A DNA stretch of 64,000 nucleotides, from positions 434,001 to 498,000 of the forward strand of contig NZ_JSUS01000071.1 in the NCBI RefSeq assembly GCF_000805455.1, given 5' to 3'. Below are positions 28,563 through 37,785 of this stretch, piece by piece (the stretch's first letter is position 1; every line of letters starts with the position of its first letter). The stretch comes from Acinetobacter sp. A47. GTDB taxonomy: Bacteria > Pseudomonadota > Gammaproteobacteria > Pseudomonadales > Moraxellaceae. Made by a program: the position numbers and the translations under genes. The notes under the pieces were generated by a model that saw only the letters and a program-made list of their open reading frames with translations, did no database searches and was not told where the DNA came from.

Positions 28563-29879
28563 TTATAACTCCGACAAATTCAGTTCTTTGTAATTATCAT
28601 AGAGAGAGGCAGAATTAACTGCTGAAACCCTGAACTGGTTGCGTTTTTTCTGTCTCCATTTCCCGGTACTTGGATCCAATGCATATTTACAACCTGGATC
28701 ATAAATAACAATACCGGTTGACAGGGCATGCAAGAATTTTTCAATACTTGCACCTGTAGCCAGACAAACTTTAGGACCAAAATAATAATGTTTAGAACTA
28801 TCGATCTCTACATCTTTATATGAGACATAACAGGTCTTGGTATGTTTATTCTTCCAGTGGTTGAGCAGTTTACTAAAGGTCCATCCAGCGGCAATCTCTC
28901 CATTATCATTTTTCAGAAAATAACCTCCCTCGCTTTGAGTAATTTTTCTTTTTTCGGGATCATAACCTTCAATAAAAAGAGTTAGATGAGTTTCCGGATT
29001 CCGCATTCCCACATGATGTTTAGCTGTAAAATAGAATTTATCAGGATGCCTGCGGTTCGCATGAGCCTTCATAAAATTTACATAGCTGTGACGATAGAGT
29101 CCGATATCTGGTTCGGGAGTCATCAGAGTAGTGCTGCTTTTCGATCTTGTTTTCAGTTCCCAATCAAGAAAATCAGGGTTGGCATTTCCGTTCGGAACAA
29201 TACCAAATTCACATTCGAGAGTAAAACCTGCCCCATTTGGTGCATTGTAAAAGATTATATTGCCGCTTTTGTCCAGTCTTCTGGATCTTATCGGTCCCTT
29301 GCTGTAAATTTCCTTGAGCTTTCTTAGTAAGAGATCCTGACTGTCAGCGAGGCTGGAATAATATTCGTAGAAAACCGACAGGACTTTCTTTCCTTGATTA
29401 TGTTCAGCATACTCCTGAATTTGCTCTGAAATTTTTTCATCCCATGATCCTGTATAAGCGAAGACTTTGTCTTCCGCCAGACCAAGTATCATACCTCGTT
29501 TCCGGCTTGCAAATAATTCGCGTTCTTCTATTGTAGGGGGTTTCATTATTTTACTAGGTGCTAGTGAACAGCCACGAAGGAACCCGGAAAGTCTTATTTC
29601 TGGATATTTGGGATAAAGGATGACTTGGGAGTTTATAGCTTCTTCAGTCTTTCCATCTGGTGTAATCCATAAAAGTTTGAGAGGCGCCTTAAATATTGGT
29701 CCTTTACTGGACTCTCCATCTGCACGGATCTCGCCTAATGGAAAATCCTGAAGGACTTCAAAACTACCTCCAAAATAGATCTGCTGTTTGGAATTATCAT
29801 TATTAGACAGTGGTTTGAGCAGGATCCGAGTTGCCCCTAAAGCCTGCATTATTTGTGATATCTGACTGATATTCGCCAT
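28563..29879 (-). CDS. MvaI/BcnI-family type II restriction endonuclease with N-terminal extension
   Basis: 438 residues. The C-terminal half (about 195-438) resembles MvaI/BcnI: the catalytic D-x4-E-x-K pattern is Asp236, Glu241, Lys243 in N-P-D-F-L-D-W-E-L-K, with exactly the spacing of MvaI (Asp50, Glu55, Lys57). MvaI itself is about 246 residues, so roughly 190 residues precede the catalytic domain here; they may form a separate recognition or regulatory domain. The expected target is CCWGG (MvaI) or CCSGG (BcnI); the Dcm-like partner and vsr favour CCWGG. The gene follows the methyltransferase by 63 bases on the same strand. Confidence 0.85.
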   Translation of the reverse strand: MANISQISQIMQALGATRILLKPLSNNDNSKQQIYFGGSFEVLQDFPLGEIRADGESSKGPIFKAPLKLLWITPDGKTEEAINSQVILYPKYPEIRLSGFLRGCSLAPSKIMKPPTIEERELFASRKRGMILGLAEDKVFAYTGSWDEKISEQIQEYAEHNQGKKVLSVFYEYYSSLADSQDLLLRKLKEIYSKGPIRSRRLDKSGNIIFYNAPNGAGFTLECEFGIVPNGNANPDFLDWELKTRSKSSTTLMTPEPDIGLYRHSYVNFMKAHANRRHPDKFYFTAKHHVGMRNPETHLTLFIEGYDPEKRKITQSEGGYFLKNDNGEIAAGWTFSKLLNHWKNKHTKTCYVSYKDVEIDSSKHYYFGPKVCLATGASIEKFLHALSTGIVIYDPGCKYALDPSTGKWRQKKRNQFRVSAVNSASLYDNYKELNLSEL

Positions 29880-29942
29880 ATACGATCCAATCCTTACTCT
29901 TCTGACCGAATCGTACCGCTATTTAAGTGATTTTTATAGCTT

Positions 29943-31385
29943 TCATGCAGAAATCTTATGTTTTCCTTTAGCTTGGATTTCTACTGCGCGTAAAATGTAA
30001 GATTCAAGCAGTTTAGCAACGGCTGTAAAGACAGGCACGACAACCGAATTACCAAACTGTTTGTAGGCTTGAGTATCAGAAACCGGGATACGGAAGAAGT
30101 CTTTTCCATCCAGTTTTTCAAAACCCATCAGTCTTGCACATTCTCGGGGTGTAAGACGACGCGGACGGTTTTTCTGGTTATCAGGATCATCGAAATCAGT
30201 CTCTCCATGCTCCATATTCCAACCACGATCAATCAAGATTTCCGAACCATCCTTGTGGTAACGAGCAGATAATGTTCTTGCGATACTACCAGGATTTTTG
30301 GGATCCACCAATCCAAAGCCAAAACCATTACCTTTTGCTTGATGCTTCTTGGCATAGTTATATAAATACTTCCACAAATTTTCAGTCAAAATATACTTGT
30401 CATTAACTTCTGGCTCTAGAATATTCTGTATTGTCGGACGGACTTCAGGGAAGAATTGATTAATATTTTTTAAGGTAAAGTCCCCTTTAATACCTAGACT
30501 ACGTTTGAAACCTACTAACACAATACGCTCACGATGCTGGGGAAGAAAGTTTTTACCATCAATAATTTTAGGATCATTTGGACCATTTACTTCAGCATCG
30601 GCAACATCATAACCTAGCTCATCCAGAGTCTCCATAATGACTCGGAAGGTCTTACCTTTGTCATGACTCTTTAGATTCTTCACATTCTCCAGTACAAAGA
30701 TAGCCGGCTGTTTCGCCGCAATAATCCTAGCTACATCAAAAAATAGCGTACCTTGGGCTTCACATTCAAAACCATGGGCCCTGCCAAGCGAGTTTTTCTT
30801 TGAAACTCCTGCCAGAGAAAATGGCTGACATGGAAAACCGGCTAGTAATACTTCATGATCCGGGATTTCATTATCAATATTTTGATAGGCTTTATTAATG
30901 TCTATATCTTGATCTTCAGTCAGCGTAATCTCGCGAATATCTTCGTTAAATTTATGTCTTTCAGGATCACAATACCAGTTAGCCTTATAAGTTCGGACTG
31001 CTTCCTTATTCCATTCACTAGTAAAGACACACTGACCACCAATTTCTTCAAATCCTTTCCTGATCCCGCCAATACCGGCAAACAGATCAATAAAACGGAA
31101 TTTATAATCCGGATGATGAGCTGGAGGTTTTGGTAACATCTGCTGAAGCATGTCTACCTCGATCTGGGTAAGTGACCGTTGTATACCCTTACCATTAAGC
31201 CACCGGTTTAGAGTTTCTCGTGTCCAATCACATTGACTAACCCTACGAAGTATTTCTGCCACCGATTTCTGGTCATAAGATTCTAATACCTGTCTAACCA
31301 AAACCTTATGTGACTCTACTTTTAAAGTTTCTTGAACTAAGTATTGTTCATGCAGATCATCTGCTTGGGACAGGAACTCTTTCAT
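29943..31385 (-). CDS. dcm: Dcm-like DNA (cytosine-5) methyltransferase
   Basis: 480 residues. Motifs run in order: [10 protein letters not shown] (I, about 98-107), G-F-P-C-Q-P-F-S with nucleophile Cys186 (IV), E-N-V-K-N-L (VI), Q-H-R-E-R-I (VIII), and the C-terminal F-G-N-S-V-V-V-P (X). The 90-residue N-terminal region ending in L-P-K-P-P-A-H-H-P and the long conserved core match E. coli Dcm, as I recall it, almost throughout, so CC(A/T)GG is the likely target. Here it is paired with a restriction gene, so it acts as the protecting half of a restriction-modification system. Confidence 0.95.
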   Translation of the reverse strand: MKEFLSQADDLHEQYLVQETLKVESHKVLVRQVLESYDQKSVAEILRRVSQCDWTRETLNRWLNGKGIQRSLTQIEVDMLQQMLPKPPAHHPDYKFRFIDLFAGIGGIRKGFEEIGGQCVFTSEWNKEAVRTYKANWYCDPERHKFNEDIREITLTEDQDIDINKAYQNIDNEIPDHEVLLAGFPCQPFSLAGVSKKNSLGRAHGFECEAQGTLFFDVARIIAAKQPAIFVLENVKNLKSHDKGKTFRVIMETLDELGYDVADAEVNGPNDPKIIDGKNFLPQHRERIVLVGFKRSLGIKGDFTLKNINQFFPEVRPTIQNILEPEVNDKYILTENLWKYLYNYAKKHQAKGNGFGFGLVDPKNPGSIARTLSARYHKDGSEILIDRGWNMEHGETDFDDPDNQKNRPRRLTPRECARLMGFEKLDGKDFFRIPVSDTQAYKQFGNSVVVPVFTAVAKLLESYILRAVEIQAKGKHKISA

Positions 31386-31677
31386 TACAATTTCTATTTG
31401 GGAACTTTAAGTGACATTTTATCACTCATTTAACCCAGATATAAAGAAAAGTATTTGCGAAGTTATAAAAAATTAAAACATACAAGAGCTGACTATGCGA
31501 TGAAAAAAATCAGGTAATAAAATAATATGAGAAACAAGAAAAAAGGAAATTCTTTCTTTAGATGAATAAGAGGAAATCAAAAAATCTAATAAATTATAAC
31601 TAAAATCATTGATAATATATGAGAAATATATTTATAACTTTATCTGTAACTCTCGCAATACAGTATCTAAATATTAG
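31386..31677. other. AT-rich promoter region of dcm and right flank of the islet
   Basis: 292 AT-rich bases with no gene. Just upstream of dcm, AGTGA (31410-31414) and TCACT (31422-31426) form an inverted repeat 25 bases before the ATG, a possible operator for self-control. The right end meets the truncated gene remnant at 31678. Confidence 0.45.
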
Positions 31678-31893
31678 CTTGTATTTTTCTCAGACAACCT
31701 GAAACAACACTGGCAACAATTGGACGAATTCGAGGGTGCAGGCTATCAATGTGTGCCTGTCAAAGCCCATTTAAACACAGGCGAAATCATTGATTCTTTT
31801 GTTTATGCAACGAATGATCAAGATGCAACTGGTAAAAAGTCTATACACTCATTACTTACATCCGTTTGCTTATTTTTTCGCTTGTTTTTTTAA
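31678..31893 (+). pseudogene. 5'-truncated remnant of an AIG2-like gamma-glutamylcyclotransferase
   Basis: A frame from about 31678 to the stop at 31893 encodes 71 residues, of which about 50 are recognisable: W-Q-Q-L-D-E-F-E-G-A-G-Y, then V-P-V-K-A-H-L, then E-I-I-D-S-F-V-Y-A. This is the C-terminal part of AIG2-like gamma-glutamylcyclotransferases. There is no start codon, the N-terminal half is missing, and an in-frame stop lies just upstream in the AT-rich islet. The last 20 residues look like read-through into the tRNA leader. The islet therefore probably replaced the front of this gene. Confidence 0.7.
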
Positions 31894-31921
31894 ACAGATT
31901 CTGTAGAATTCTCGCCACGTT

Positions 31922-31997
<76 letters not shown>

Positions 31998-32006
31998 TTT
32001 CTCGCT

Positions 32007-32429
32007 TTATTCTCTTTTCTTCCCCATCATTTTCTCAAAATGCGCAATATCCGGATTTAACAGATCCCATTCATTGGCATGACTCACAAAACATTCTGCT
32101 TGTGGTTGATACAGATTTGGATCATCCAGCGTTCCTGCACGAATTGAAATCATCTCCGGCACTAGCTCAGGCAAACCAAACATTTGCGAACCACAGGTTG
32201 GGCAAAAGGCACGGCGAATCGGCTTGCCAGACAATCCCAGAGATTCAAAATATTTCAGTTCGCCTTCGATCTTCAGTTCAGATTGATGAAAGAATGCAAT
32301 CGGCGCATAGGCACTGCCCGTCGCCTTTTGGCAATCACGACAATGACAATTAAAACGATAACGTGGCGCAACCTCGGCCTGATAGCTCACCGCCCCACAC
32401 AGGCATGAACCTTTATATTGATTTGGCAT
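32007..32429 (-). CDS. GFA-family (glutathione-dependent formaldehyde-activating-like) zinc protein
   Basis: 140 residues with the zinc-binding cysteines of the GFA/CENP-V fold: C-L-C-G-A-V, C-H-C-R-D-C-Q and C-P-T-C-G-S-Q. Most members have no proven activity on formaldehyde. It begins seven bases after the stop of the upstream methyltransferase gene and so shares its transcript. Confidence 0.88.
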   Translation of the reverse strand: MPNQYKGSCLCGAVSYQAEVAPRYRFNCHCRDCQKATGSAYAPIAFFHQSELKIEGELKYFESLGLSGKPIRRAFCPTCGSQMFGLPELVPEMISIRAGTLDDPNLYQPQAECFVSHANEWDLLNPDIAHFEKMMGKKRE

Positions 32430-32436
32430 CTTATTC

Positions 32437-33264
32437 TCACTGTTTTACTGCACTGACCTGAATATAACGCACTAATCCATCCTGATAGAGTTTTCGGCAC
32501 AACTTGGCAGTCATCTCGATTTTGAACCGGGAAAAATCAAAACCATGCTTTTCAGCTTTTCGCGACTCAATATATTGAGCAAAACCCTTTAACACCGGTT
32601 CGGAAAAATCCTGAATCTGAATTTCACCAAAACCCTGTTGCACCAAGGTCTGCTCAAGCTGCTGCTGATCCAGCAGCTGTTGCCAATGCACATCGGCACT
32701 TTTTAACAAATAGCGATATTGCTGCTGTTGAAGATATCCACAGTTTGCCCAGTTCTCTGACCACATCAGGGTATGAAATGCGATTCGGCCTTTTGAATTT
32801 AAAACTGGGGACACGGCATTAAGAAATGAATTCAAATTACTGTGATAAGCTGCATCGATACATAGCACTGCATCAAATGAATTCAAAAGTGGCAGTGCTT
32901 TTAAATTCAAAAAATTTGTACAATAAATTTGAACTTGCGGTAAGTATTTTTGAATTCGTTGCACACAGGCAGGCTGCAGTTCAACTGCACTCAGCTGTTG
33001 AATTTGATACTGCTGCAGCCAGTGCAACAGGCTGGCCCCTTGTCCACAGCCCAGATCTAAAACACGATCTATTGATTTGAGTTGTAGAGAGGCAGCGATC
33101 TGATCGGCCAGACTTTGGCAAGCCAGCGCATAGTCCTGCTGCTGGCCCTGCCAAAAGCCCAGATTGCTCCAGGCAAGCACTGCATCATCTCCAAGATGCC
33201 GGGCATCAATGGCATATTTATGCCCGATGACTTTTTCAATCAGTGCCTGCTTGAAGGAGCGCAT
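32437..33264 (-). CDS. Class I SAM-dependent methyltransferase
   Basis: 275 residues from the ATG at 33264. SAM motif I is V-L-D-L-G-C-G-Q-G-A-S-L near residue 72; the D-A-V-L-C-I-D-A-A-Y-H segment follows. The pattern (preceded by N-L-G-F-W) is like small-molecule or lipid methyltransferases such as the tocopherol and cyclopropane groups. The start lies just after the oxidoreductase stop (TAATATG), so the two are coupled and probably work on the same molecule. Substrate unknown. Confidence 0.82.
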   Translation of the reverse strand: MRSFKQALIEKVIGHKYAIDARHLGDDAVLAWSNLGFWQGQQQDYALACQSLADQIAASLQLKSIDRVLDLGCGQGASLLHWLQQYQIQQLSAVELQPACVQRIQKYLPQVQIYCTNFLNLKALPLLNSFDAVLCIDAAYHSNLNSFLNAVSPVLNSKGRIAFHTLMWSENWANCGYLQQQQYRYLLKSADVHWQQLLDQQQLEQTLVQQGFGEIQIQDFSEPVLKGFAQYIESRKAEKHGFDFSRFKIEMTAKLCRKLYQDGLVRYIQVSAVKQ

Positions 33265-33265
33265 A

Positions 33266-34564
33266 TTAATAACCGAGTTCGGGTGCAACCTTCACTTTTG
33301 GTTTTAGCCCAACAAACGGCGCCGGAGCACCCAAGATTTCAGAGATGTGCATGGCCGAAGTCACTGCCGACTCTAAAATTGGCAAGCCATCACATGACCA
33401 CGAACCACAATAAAATACTTTACGGTTCTGCTCTAAATGGCGCTGCTGGATCTGTTTATTCAAGGCAACTGTTTCAGAATCGACCACCGCACGGGTCAGT
33501 TTGACCTTGGAAATGATTTTCTTCGGATCAATTTCGATCACCGGGCACCAGGTCTGGAATACAGCATTTTTACCGACCAGACTTGGTTCAATGGCGTTGA
33601 TCCACACGGTAAACTGCTGACGGGTAAACTTGCGGTCCATCATATAACTAAGCACGGCCCAGTCCTTCCGGCGTTGTGGCATCACTACCGGGTCGGTGTG
33701 AATCACCAGATCCCCTTCTTCAAAACGGAATTTTTTCAGCAAGGCAATATCTTCAGCAAATTGTGGCTGTTTCAGGAAGCCTTCAATCGCAGGGGTTGGC
33801 GTGGCAATCACCACACGGTCAAACCGCTGGCTATCGCCCTGATCATTTTCCACCAGCACTTTATCGCCCTGCTCTTCCACCGTCTTCACCGGTGAGCCGC
33901 TATGAATTTCAATGCCTTCAATCAGGCGGTTAACCAATGCAGGCGTACCACCTTTCATACGCAACAAGGCTTCACCTTCGGTCAACTGGCGAATAAATTC
34001 CAGTAACGGTTTTGCTGGCCATTCCCCGATAGTCTTGGGATGACAGGTACAAATGGTATACAGCACCGGCATCACCGTACCATGCCAGAACACTTCCTCA
34101 ATATGATATTGATTGATGAACTCGGCCAGAGTGATGTCCTGTTTGTCTGATTTAAAGAATTGATGCACTGCAGTTTTCAGCTGCAACATCCCCTTGACCA
34201 GACGCCAGCCATATTGCTGGATACCTTTGCGGTTATTAATAATCGGAAAATTTCCAATCCGGCTACGTGAAGTGGTCAGCCAGGTCTCTGTCCGGTCTTC
34301 AAATAACCAGCTGCATGCCATAAAGGTACGCACAGGAAAGGTTTCAATACCTAAATAACTGGCCAGACTGAGCGTATTTTTCCAGAGTTTTGGATTCATG
34401 ACACGCAAGGGTGCATCAATAATGCCACCATCAAAATCAATACTGTGACTATCCATGCCCCGACCTTCGAGCGCTTCGAATATCGTTACTTTATGTCCTG
34501 CATCATGTAGGATTCTGGCTGAGGCAAGTCCTGCCATTCCACTGCCGATAATTGCAATATCCAA
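33266..34564 (-). CDS. FAD-dependent amine-oxidase-type oxidoreductase
   Basis: 432 residues from a TTG start; no in-frame ATG is near. The N-terminal Rossmann fold binds FAD (I-A-I-I-G-S-G-M-A-G-L-A-S-A, then a Glu ending the second strand). The C-terminus has Y-C-G-S-W-S-C-D-G-L-P-I-L-E-S-A, the second FAD motif of the amine oxidase / desaturase clan. Similar proteins stand next to cyclopropane-fatty-acid-type methyltransferase genes in other bacteria, so a lipid substrate is possible. It is first in a three-gene leftward operon with a methyltransferase and a GFA protein. Confidence 0.82.
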   Translation of the reverse strand: MDIAIIGSGMAGLASARILHDAGHKVTIFEALEGRGMDSHSIDFDGGIIDAPLRVMNPKLWKNTLSLASYLGIETFPVRTFMACSWLFEDRTETWLTTSRSRIGNFPIINNRKGIQQYGWRLVKGMLQLKTAVHQFFKSDKQDITLAEFINQYHIEEVFWHGTVMPVLYTICTCHPKTIGEWPAKPLLEFIRQLTEGEALLRMKGGTPALVNRLIEGIEIHSGSPVKTVEEQGDKVLVENDQGDSQRFDRVVIATPTPAIEGFLKQPQFAEDIALLKKFRFEEGDLVIHTDPVVMPQRRKDWAVLSYMMDRKFTRQQFTVWINAIEPSLVGKNAVFQTWCPVIEIDPKKIISKVKLTRAVVDSETVALNKQIQQRHLEQNRKVFYCGSWSCDGLPILESAVTSAMHISEILGAPAPFVGLKPKVKVAPELGY

Positions 34565-34998
34565 AATTATGTCCCATCAGTTGATGATTTTTCTTGATTA
34601 TGACTGATAGTTTGACTAAACACGGTATTAAAAAATACCAGATTCAGCCTTTCAGCCAGACTTTTGTTGAATTTGATTGTTCATTTATTGTTACATTTTA
34701 TCACAATTCGATTTTTCAACTTAAGCCCATGAAAAAAATCAAAATATTACTTTTAAGGCCACAAAAATATACAGAACATTCTTTATTTTTACATTTTCGG
34801 GGTTTTAAGGGCTTTGCAAGGCACAAAATTAGCGTTATGCTCTTTGTATAAGAACGAGAACAAAGTCACATAATAAGCTGGATAACCATAAGTGACAATA
34901 AATTAAAAAAATCAATAGAGGACCCTTATAGCGAAAGCCTGCCATGCTTCAAAAGCATGACAGGCTTTCTTATATAAACACTTGATTTAAATCAGTTA
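34565..34998. other. Intergenic region between the oxidoreductase operon and pirin
   Basis: 434 bases, AT-rich in the left half. A hairpin (AAAGCCTG...CAGGCTTT) at 34934-34968, with a loop-proximal stem CATGCTT / AGCATG, probably ends the pirin transcript. An 85-codon plus-strand frame has poor composition and no ribosome site; I do not call it. Confidence 0.5.
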
Positions 34999-35865
34999 TC
35001 AAGCATCCATATGACCGAATTTGCCACTATTGAAATCACGCACAGCCTCCATGATTTCGGCTTTGCTGTTCATGACAAAAGGCCCATAACCTTCAATCGG
35101 TTCATTTAGTGGCTGGCCCGTCAGGATCAGGAATTTACTGTCCTGTTCTGCCTTGAGACTAAACTCGATATCTTCACGACTCAGCACCACCAGACTGGGT
35201 GCTGCAATGCTTTGGCTATCATTTAACGTCACTTGTCCAGAGAGCAATACCAATAAAGCAGTATGGCCTTCGGTCACATAAAAGCTGTGTTGCTGACCCT
35301 GTACAATCGTGCCATCCCAGACATTGACCGGACTAAAAGTGGTCGCGGCGCCATCCACGTCCTGATATTGACCTGCAATAATGCGCATTTCACTACCTGC
35401 ATCATCCAGTGCAATGTGCCGAATCTGCCCTGCTTCAATGGCCTGATACTTTGCCGGTGTCATTTTTGCATGGGCGGGCAGATTGACCCAAAGCTGTACC
35501 ATTTCAAATAAGCCACCTTGATGGGCAAATTCGGGCGAATGGAATTCCTGATGCAGAATCCCGCCACCGGCAGTCATCCATTGCACATCGCCTGCTTTGA
35601 TGGTTCCACCGCCACCACTCGAGTCTTGATGGGTCACTTCACCCTGATAGGCAATGGTGACCGTTTCAAAGCCCCGATGGGGATGCGAACCGACACCATG
35701 TTGCACCGTAGTCGGGTCAAAGCGATAAGGCGCAGCGTAGTCCAGTAACAAAAACGGACTCAGGCTCTGGCCTAAACGGTCATAAGAAAACAGGTTATAT
35801 ACCGGGAAACCATCACCGACCCAGTGCATGTGTTTATTTTGATACACACCAAGAATTTTTTTCAT
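34999..35865 (-). CDS. Pirin-family bicupin protein
   Basis: 288 residues. The N-terminal cupin has the metal-binding H-P-H-R-G-F-E-T-V-T and Q-E-F-H motifs; the C-terminal cupin (about 170-270) is degenerate, as usual in pirins. Bacterial pirins are cytoplasmic, some with quercetinase activity, and several respond to electrophile or redox stress. GGAG precedes the ATG. Its role here is not evident from neighbours. Confidence 0.9.
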   Translation of the reverse strand: MKKILGVYQNKHMHWVGDGFPVYNLFSYDRLGQSLSPFLLLDYAAPYRFDPTTVQHGVGSHPHRGFETVTIAYQGEVTHQDSSGGGGTIKAGDVQWMTAGGGILHQEFHSPEFAHQGGLFEMVQLWVNLPAHAKMTPAKYQAIEAGQIRHIALDDAGSEMRIIAGQYQDVDGAATTFSPVNVWDGTIVQGQQHSFYVTEGHTALLVLLSGQVTLNDSQSIAAPSLVVLSREDIEFSLKAEQDSKFLILTGQPLNEPIEGYGPFVMNSKAEIMEAVRDFNSGKFGHMDA

Positions 35866-36154
35866 CGGGTTTCTCCTATAGCCTAGAAGTGCTGTTATTG
35901 GAATTTATTGTAGCGCTGTAACCGCACGGCTTATAGCCTTGGATTGGCAACACATTATTCTATCTATAGGACAATTTAAAATTAAAAAGCGTATGAATGG
36001 TTAAACATGATCAATCGTCCTATTTTTGATATTGTTTATCTCATTTTTTGCCCTTCATCTGCGCTAAAAATTTAACTAGCATCATTTCAGACAGTACGGA
36101 AACTGGCTTGCTTTTTCCGTGTTCTTGTTCACAAAAAAACATAAGGATACAACC

Positions 36155-36781
36155 ATGACTAAAGACTATATTCGCCTGGACAAAGACAATGCAGCCGTCC
36201 TTCTGGTCGATCATCAGGCTGGCCTGCTGTCGCTGGTACGCGATATCGATCCAGACAAATTTAAAAACAATGTGCTGGCCTTGGCCGATGCGGCAAAATA
36301 CTTCAACTTACCCACCATTTTAACCACCAGCTTTGAAAATGGCCCGAATGGTCCACTGGTGCCCGAACTCAAAGACATGTTTCCCGATGCACCTTATATC
36401 GCCCGACCAGGGCAGATCAATGCCTGGGACAATGAAGATTTCGTCAAGGCCGTGAAAGCCACCGGTAAAAAACAATTGATTATTGCCGGTGTGGTCACCG
36501 AGGTCTGTGTCGCCTTCCCTGCCCTGTCTGCACTGGCAGAAGATTTTGAAGTCTTTGTAATTACCGATGCTTCAGGCACCTTCAATGCGCTTACCCGCGA
36601 TGCAGCATGGGAGCGTATGTCACAAGCCGGCGCACAGCTCATGACCTGGTTTGGGATGGCTTGTGAACTGCACCGTGACTGGCGTAATGATATCGAAGGT
36701 TTGGGAGCGCTGTTCTCAAATCACATTCCGGATTATCGCAACTTGATGACCAGCTATTTCACCAATACTGCAGAAAAATAA
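36155..36781 (+). CDS. ycaC: YcaC-like isochorismatase-superfamily hydrolase
   Basis: 208 residues from the ATG at 36155, preceded by AAGGATA; the open frame extends 12 codons further without a ribosome site. The sequence is very close to E. coli YcaC as I remember it, including length. The catalytic residues are Asp19 (L-L-V-D-H-Q), Arg84 (Y-I-A-R-P) and Cys118 (T-E-V-C-V-A). YcaC forms octameric rings; its substrate is not known. A LysR-type gene follows on the same strand, 69 bases later. Similar gene pairs recur at 37.8-39.5 kb. Confidence 0.9.
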   Translation: MTKDYIRLDKDNAAVLLVDHQAGLLSLVRDIDPDKFKNNVLALADAAKYFNLPTILTTSFENGPNGPLVPELKDMFPDAPYIARPGQINAWDNEDFVKAVKATGKKQLIIAGVVTEVCVAFPALSALAEDFEVFVITDASGTFNALTRDAAWERMSQAGAQLMTWFGMACELHRDWRNDIEGLGALFSNHIPDYRNLMTSYFTNTAEK

Positions 36782-36850
36782 GCCACCCTATTAAGATCAG
36801 GACAGTTAATGCTATCCTGATCTTGTCGTATTTACCGGATCTGCTTTGCC

Positions 36851-37777
36851 TTGATCAACTCTTTTGATGACTTTCATTATTTCTATCTGGTGGTGAAACA
36901 CGGCGGATTTAGTGCAGCCAGCGAAGCTGAAAATATCAGCAAATCCAAGCTGAGCCGTCGCATCATTGAACTTGAACAGAAGTTTAATGTCAGCCTGATC
37001 CAGCGTACCACCCGGCATTTTAAAGTCACTGATCTGGGCCAGGAGTTCTATGAAGAATGCTGTAAGGTCATTGCACAAGTGGAATGTGCCGAAAATATTT
37101 TGCTGAAACAGAAAAATGAACCGCAAGGCATGGTCAAGATCAGTTGCCCACCGTTGATGATGCATTTCCAGATTCGTAAATTACTGAACCAGTTCTTAAA
37201 ACGCTATCCCAAAGTTGACATCTCTCTGGAGCTGACCAGTCGCCGTGTCGATATTTTACATGATGATATTGATATCGCGATCCGTACCAGTTTTGAACCC
37301 AATCAGGACTCCAGCCTGATTGTCCGTGATGTGATTCGCACTGAACATTGTCTGGTCGCTGCACCCGAATTACTGCAAGGCCAGACCCTTCAGCATTATT
37401 CAGACTTGCAGCATTATCCGAGCGTGGCCCTGGGCATACAAAAGCATCAATATTACTGGCACTTATGTCATGTAGAACGCAATGAAACGGTCGATGTGCC
37501 GTACCAGCCCCGGGTCAAAAGCAATGATCTGGCAGGTGTATATTATGCTGTCCGTGATGGTCTTGGCATTGCCGACCTGCCCTACCTGACAGTTCAGGCC
37601 GATATTGAAAAAGGCAAACTGCTACATTTGCTCCCGGAATGGAAATCCAACCGTGGTACCGTACAATTGGTCTATGCTTCACGTAAAGGCCAGCGTCTGG
37701 TGGTGGAAAAGCTGATTGAAACCTTGATGACAGGCTTGCGTGAATTGGCAAAAACTGACAGCGGCTATTCGTTATAG
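36851..37777 (+). CDS. LysR-family transcriptional regulator, copy A
   Basis: 308 residues from a TTG start. The N-terminal winged helix reads F-S-A-A-S-E-A-E-N-I-S-K-S-K-L-S-R-R-I; the C-terminal 210 residues form the periplasmic-binding-like sensor. It resembles the CrgA/DsdC-like LysR group of quinone- and aromatic-responsive regulators. It probably regulates the upstream ycaC-type gene, by position. It is convergent with another LysR gene, with only eight bases between the stops. Confidence 0.9.
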   Translation: MINSFDDFHYFYLVVKHGGFSAASEAENISKSKLSRRIIELEQKFNVSLIQRTTRHFKVTDLGQEFYEECCKVIAQVECAENILLKQKNEPQGMVKISCPPLMMHFQIRKLLNQFLKRYPKVDISLELTSRRVDILHDDIDIAIRTSFEPNQDSSLIVRDVIRTEHCLVAAPELLQGQTLQHYSDLQHYPSVALGIQKHQYYWHLCHVERNETVDVPYQPRVKSNDLAGVYYAVRDGLGIADLPYLTVQADIEKGKLLHLLPEWKSNRGTVQLVYASRKGQRLVVEKLIETLMTGLRELAKTDSGYSL

Positions 37778-37785
37778 TGCAATTT

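Noticed and set aside
34594-34851. 85-codon plus-strand frame between the oxidoreductase operon and pirin
   Set aside because: AT-rich, no ribosome site, no recognisable pattern; looks like chance.
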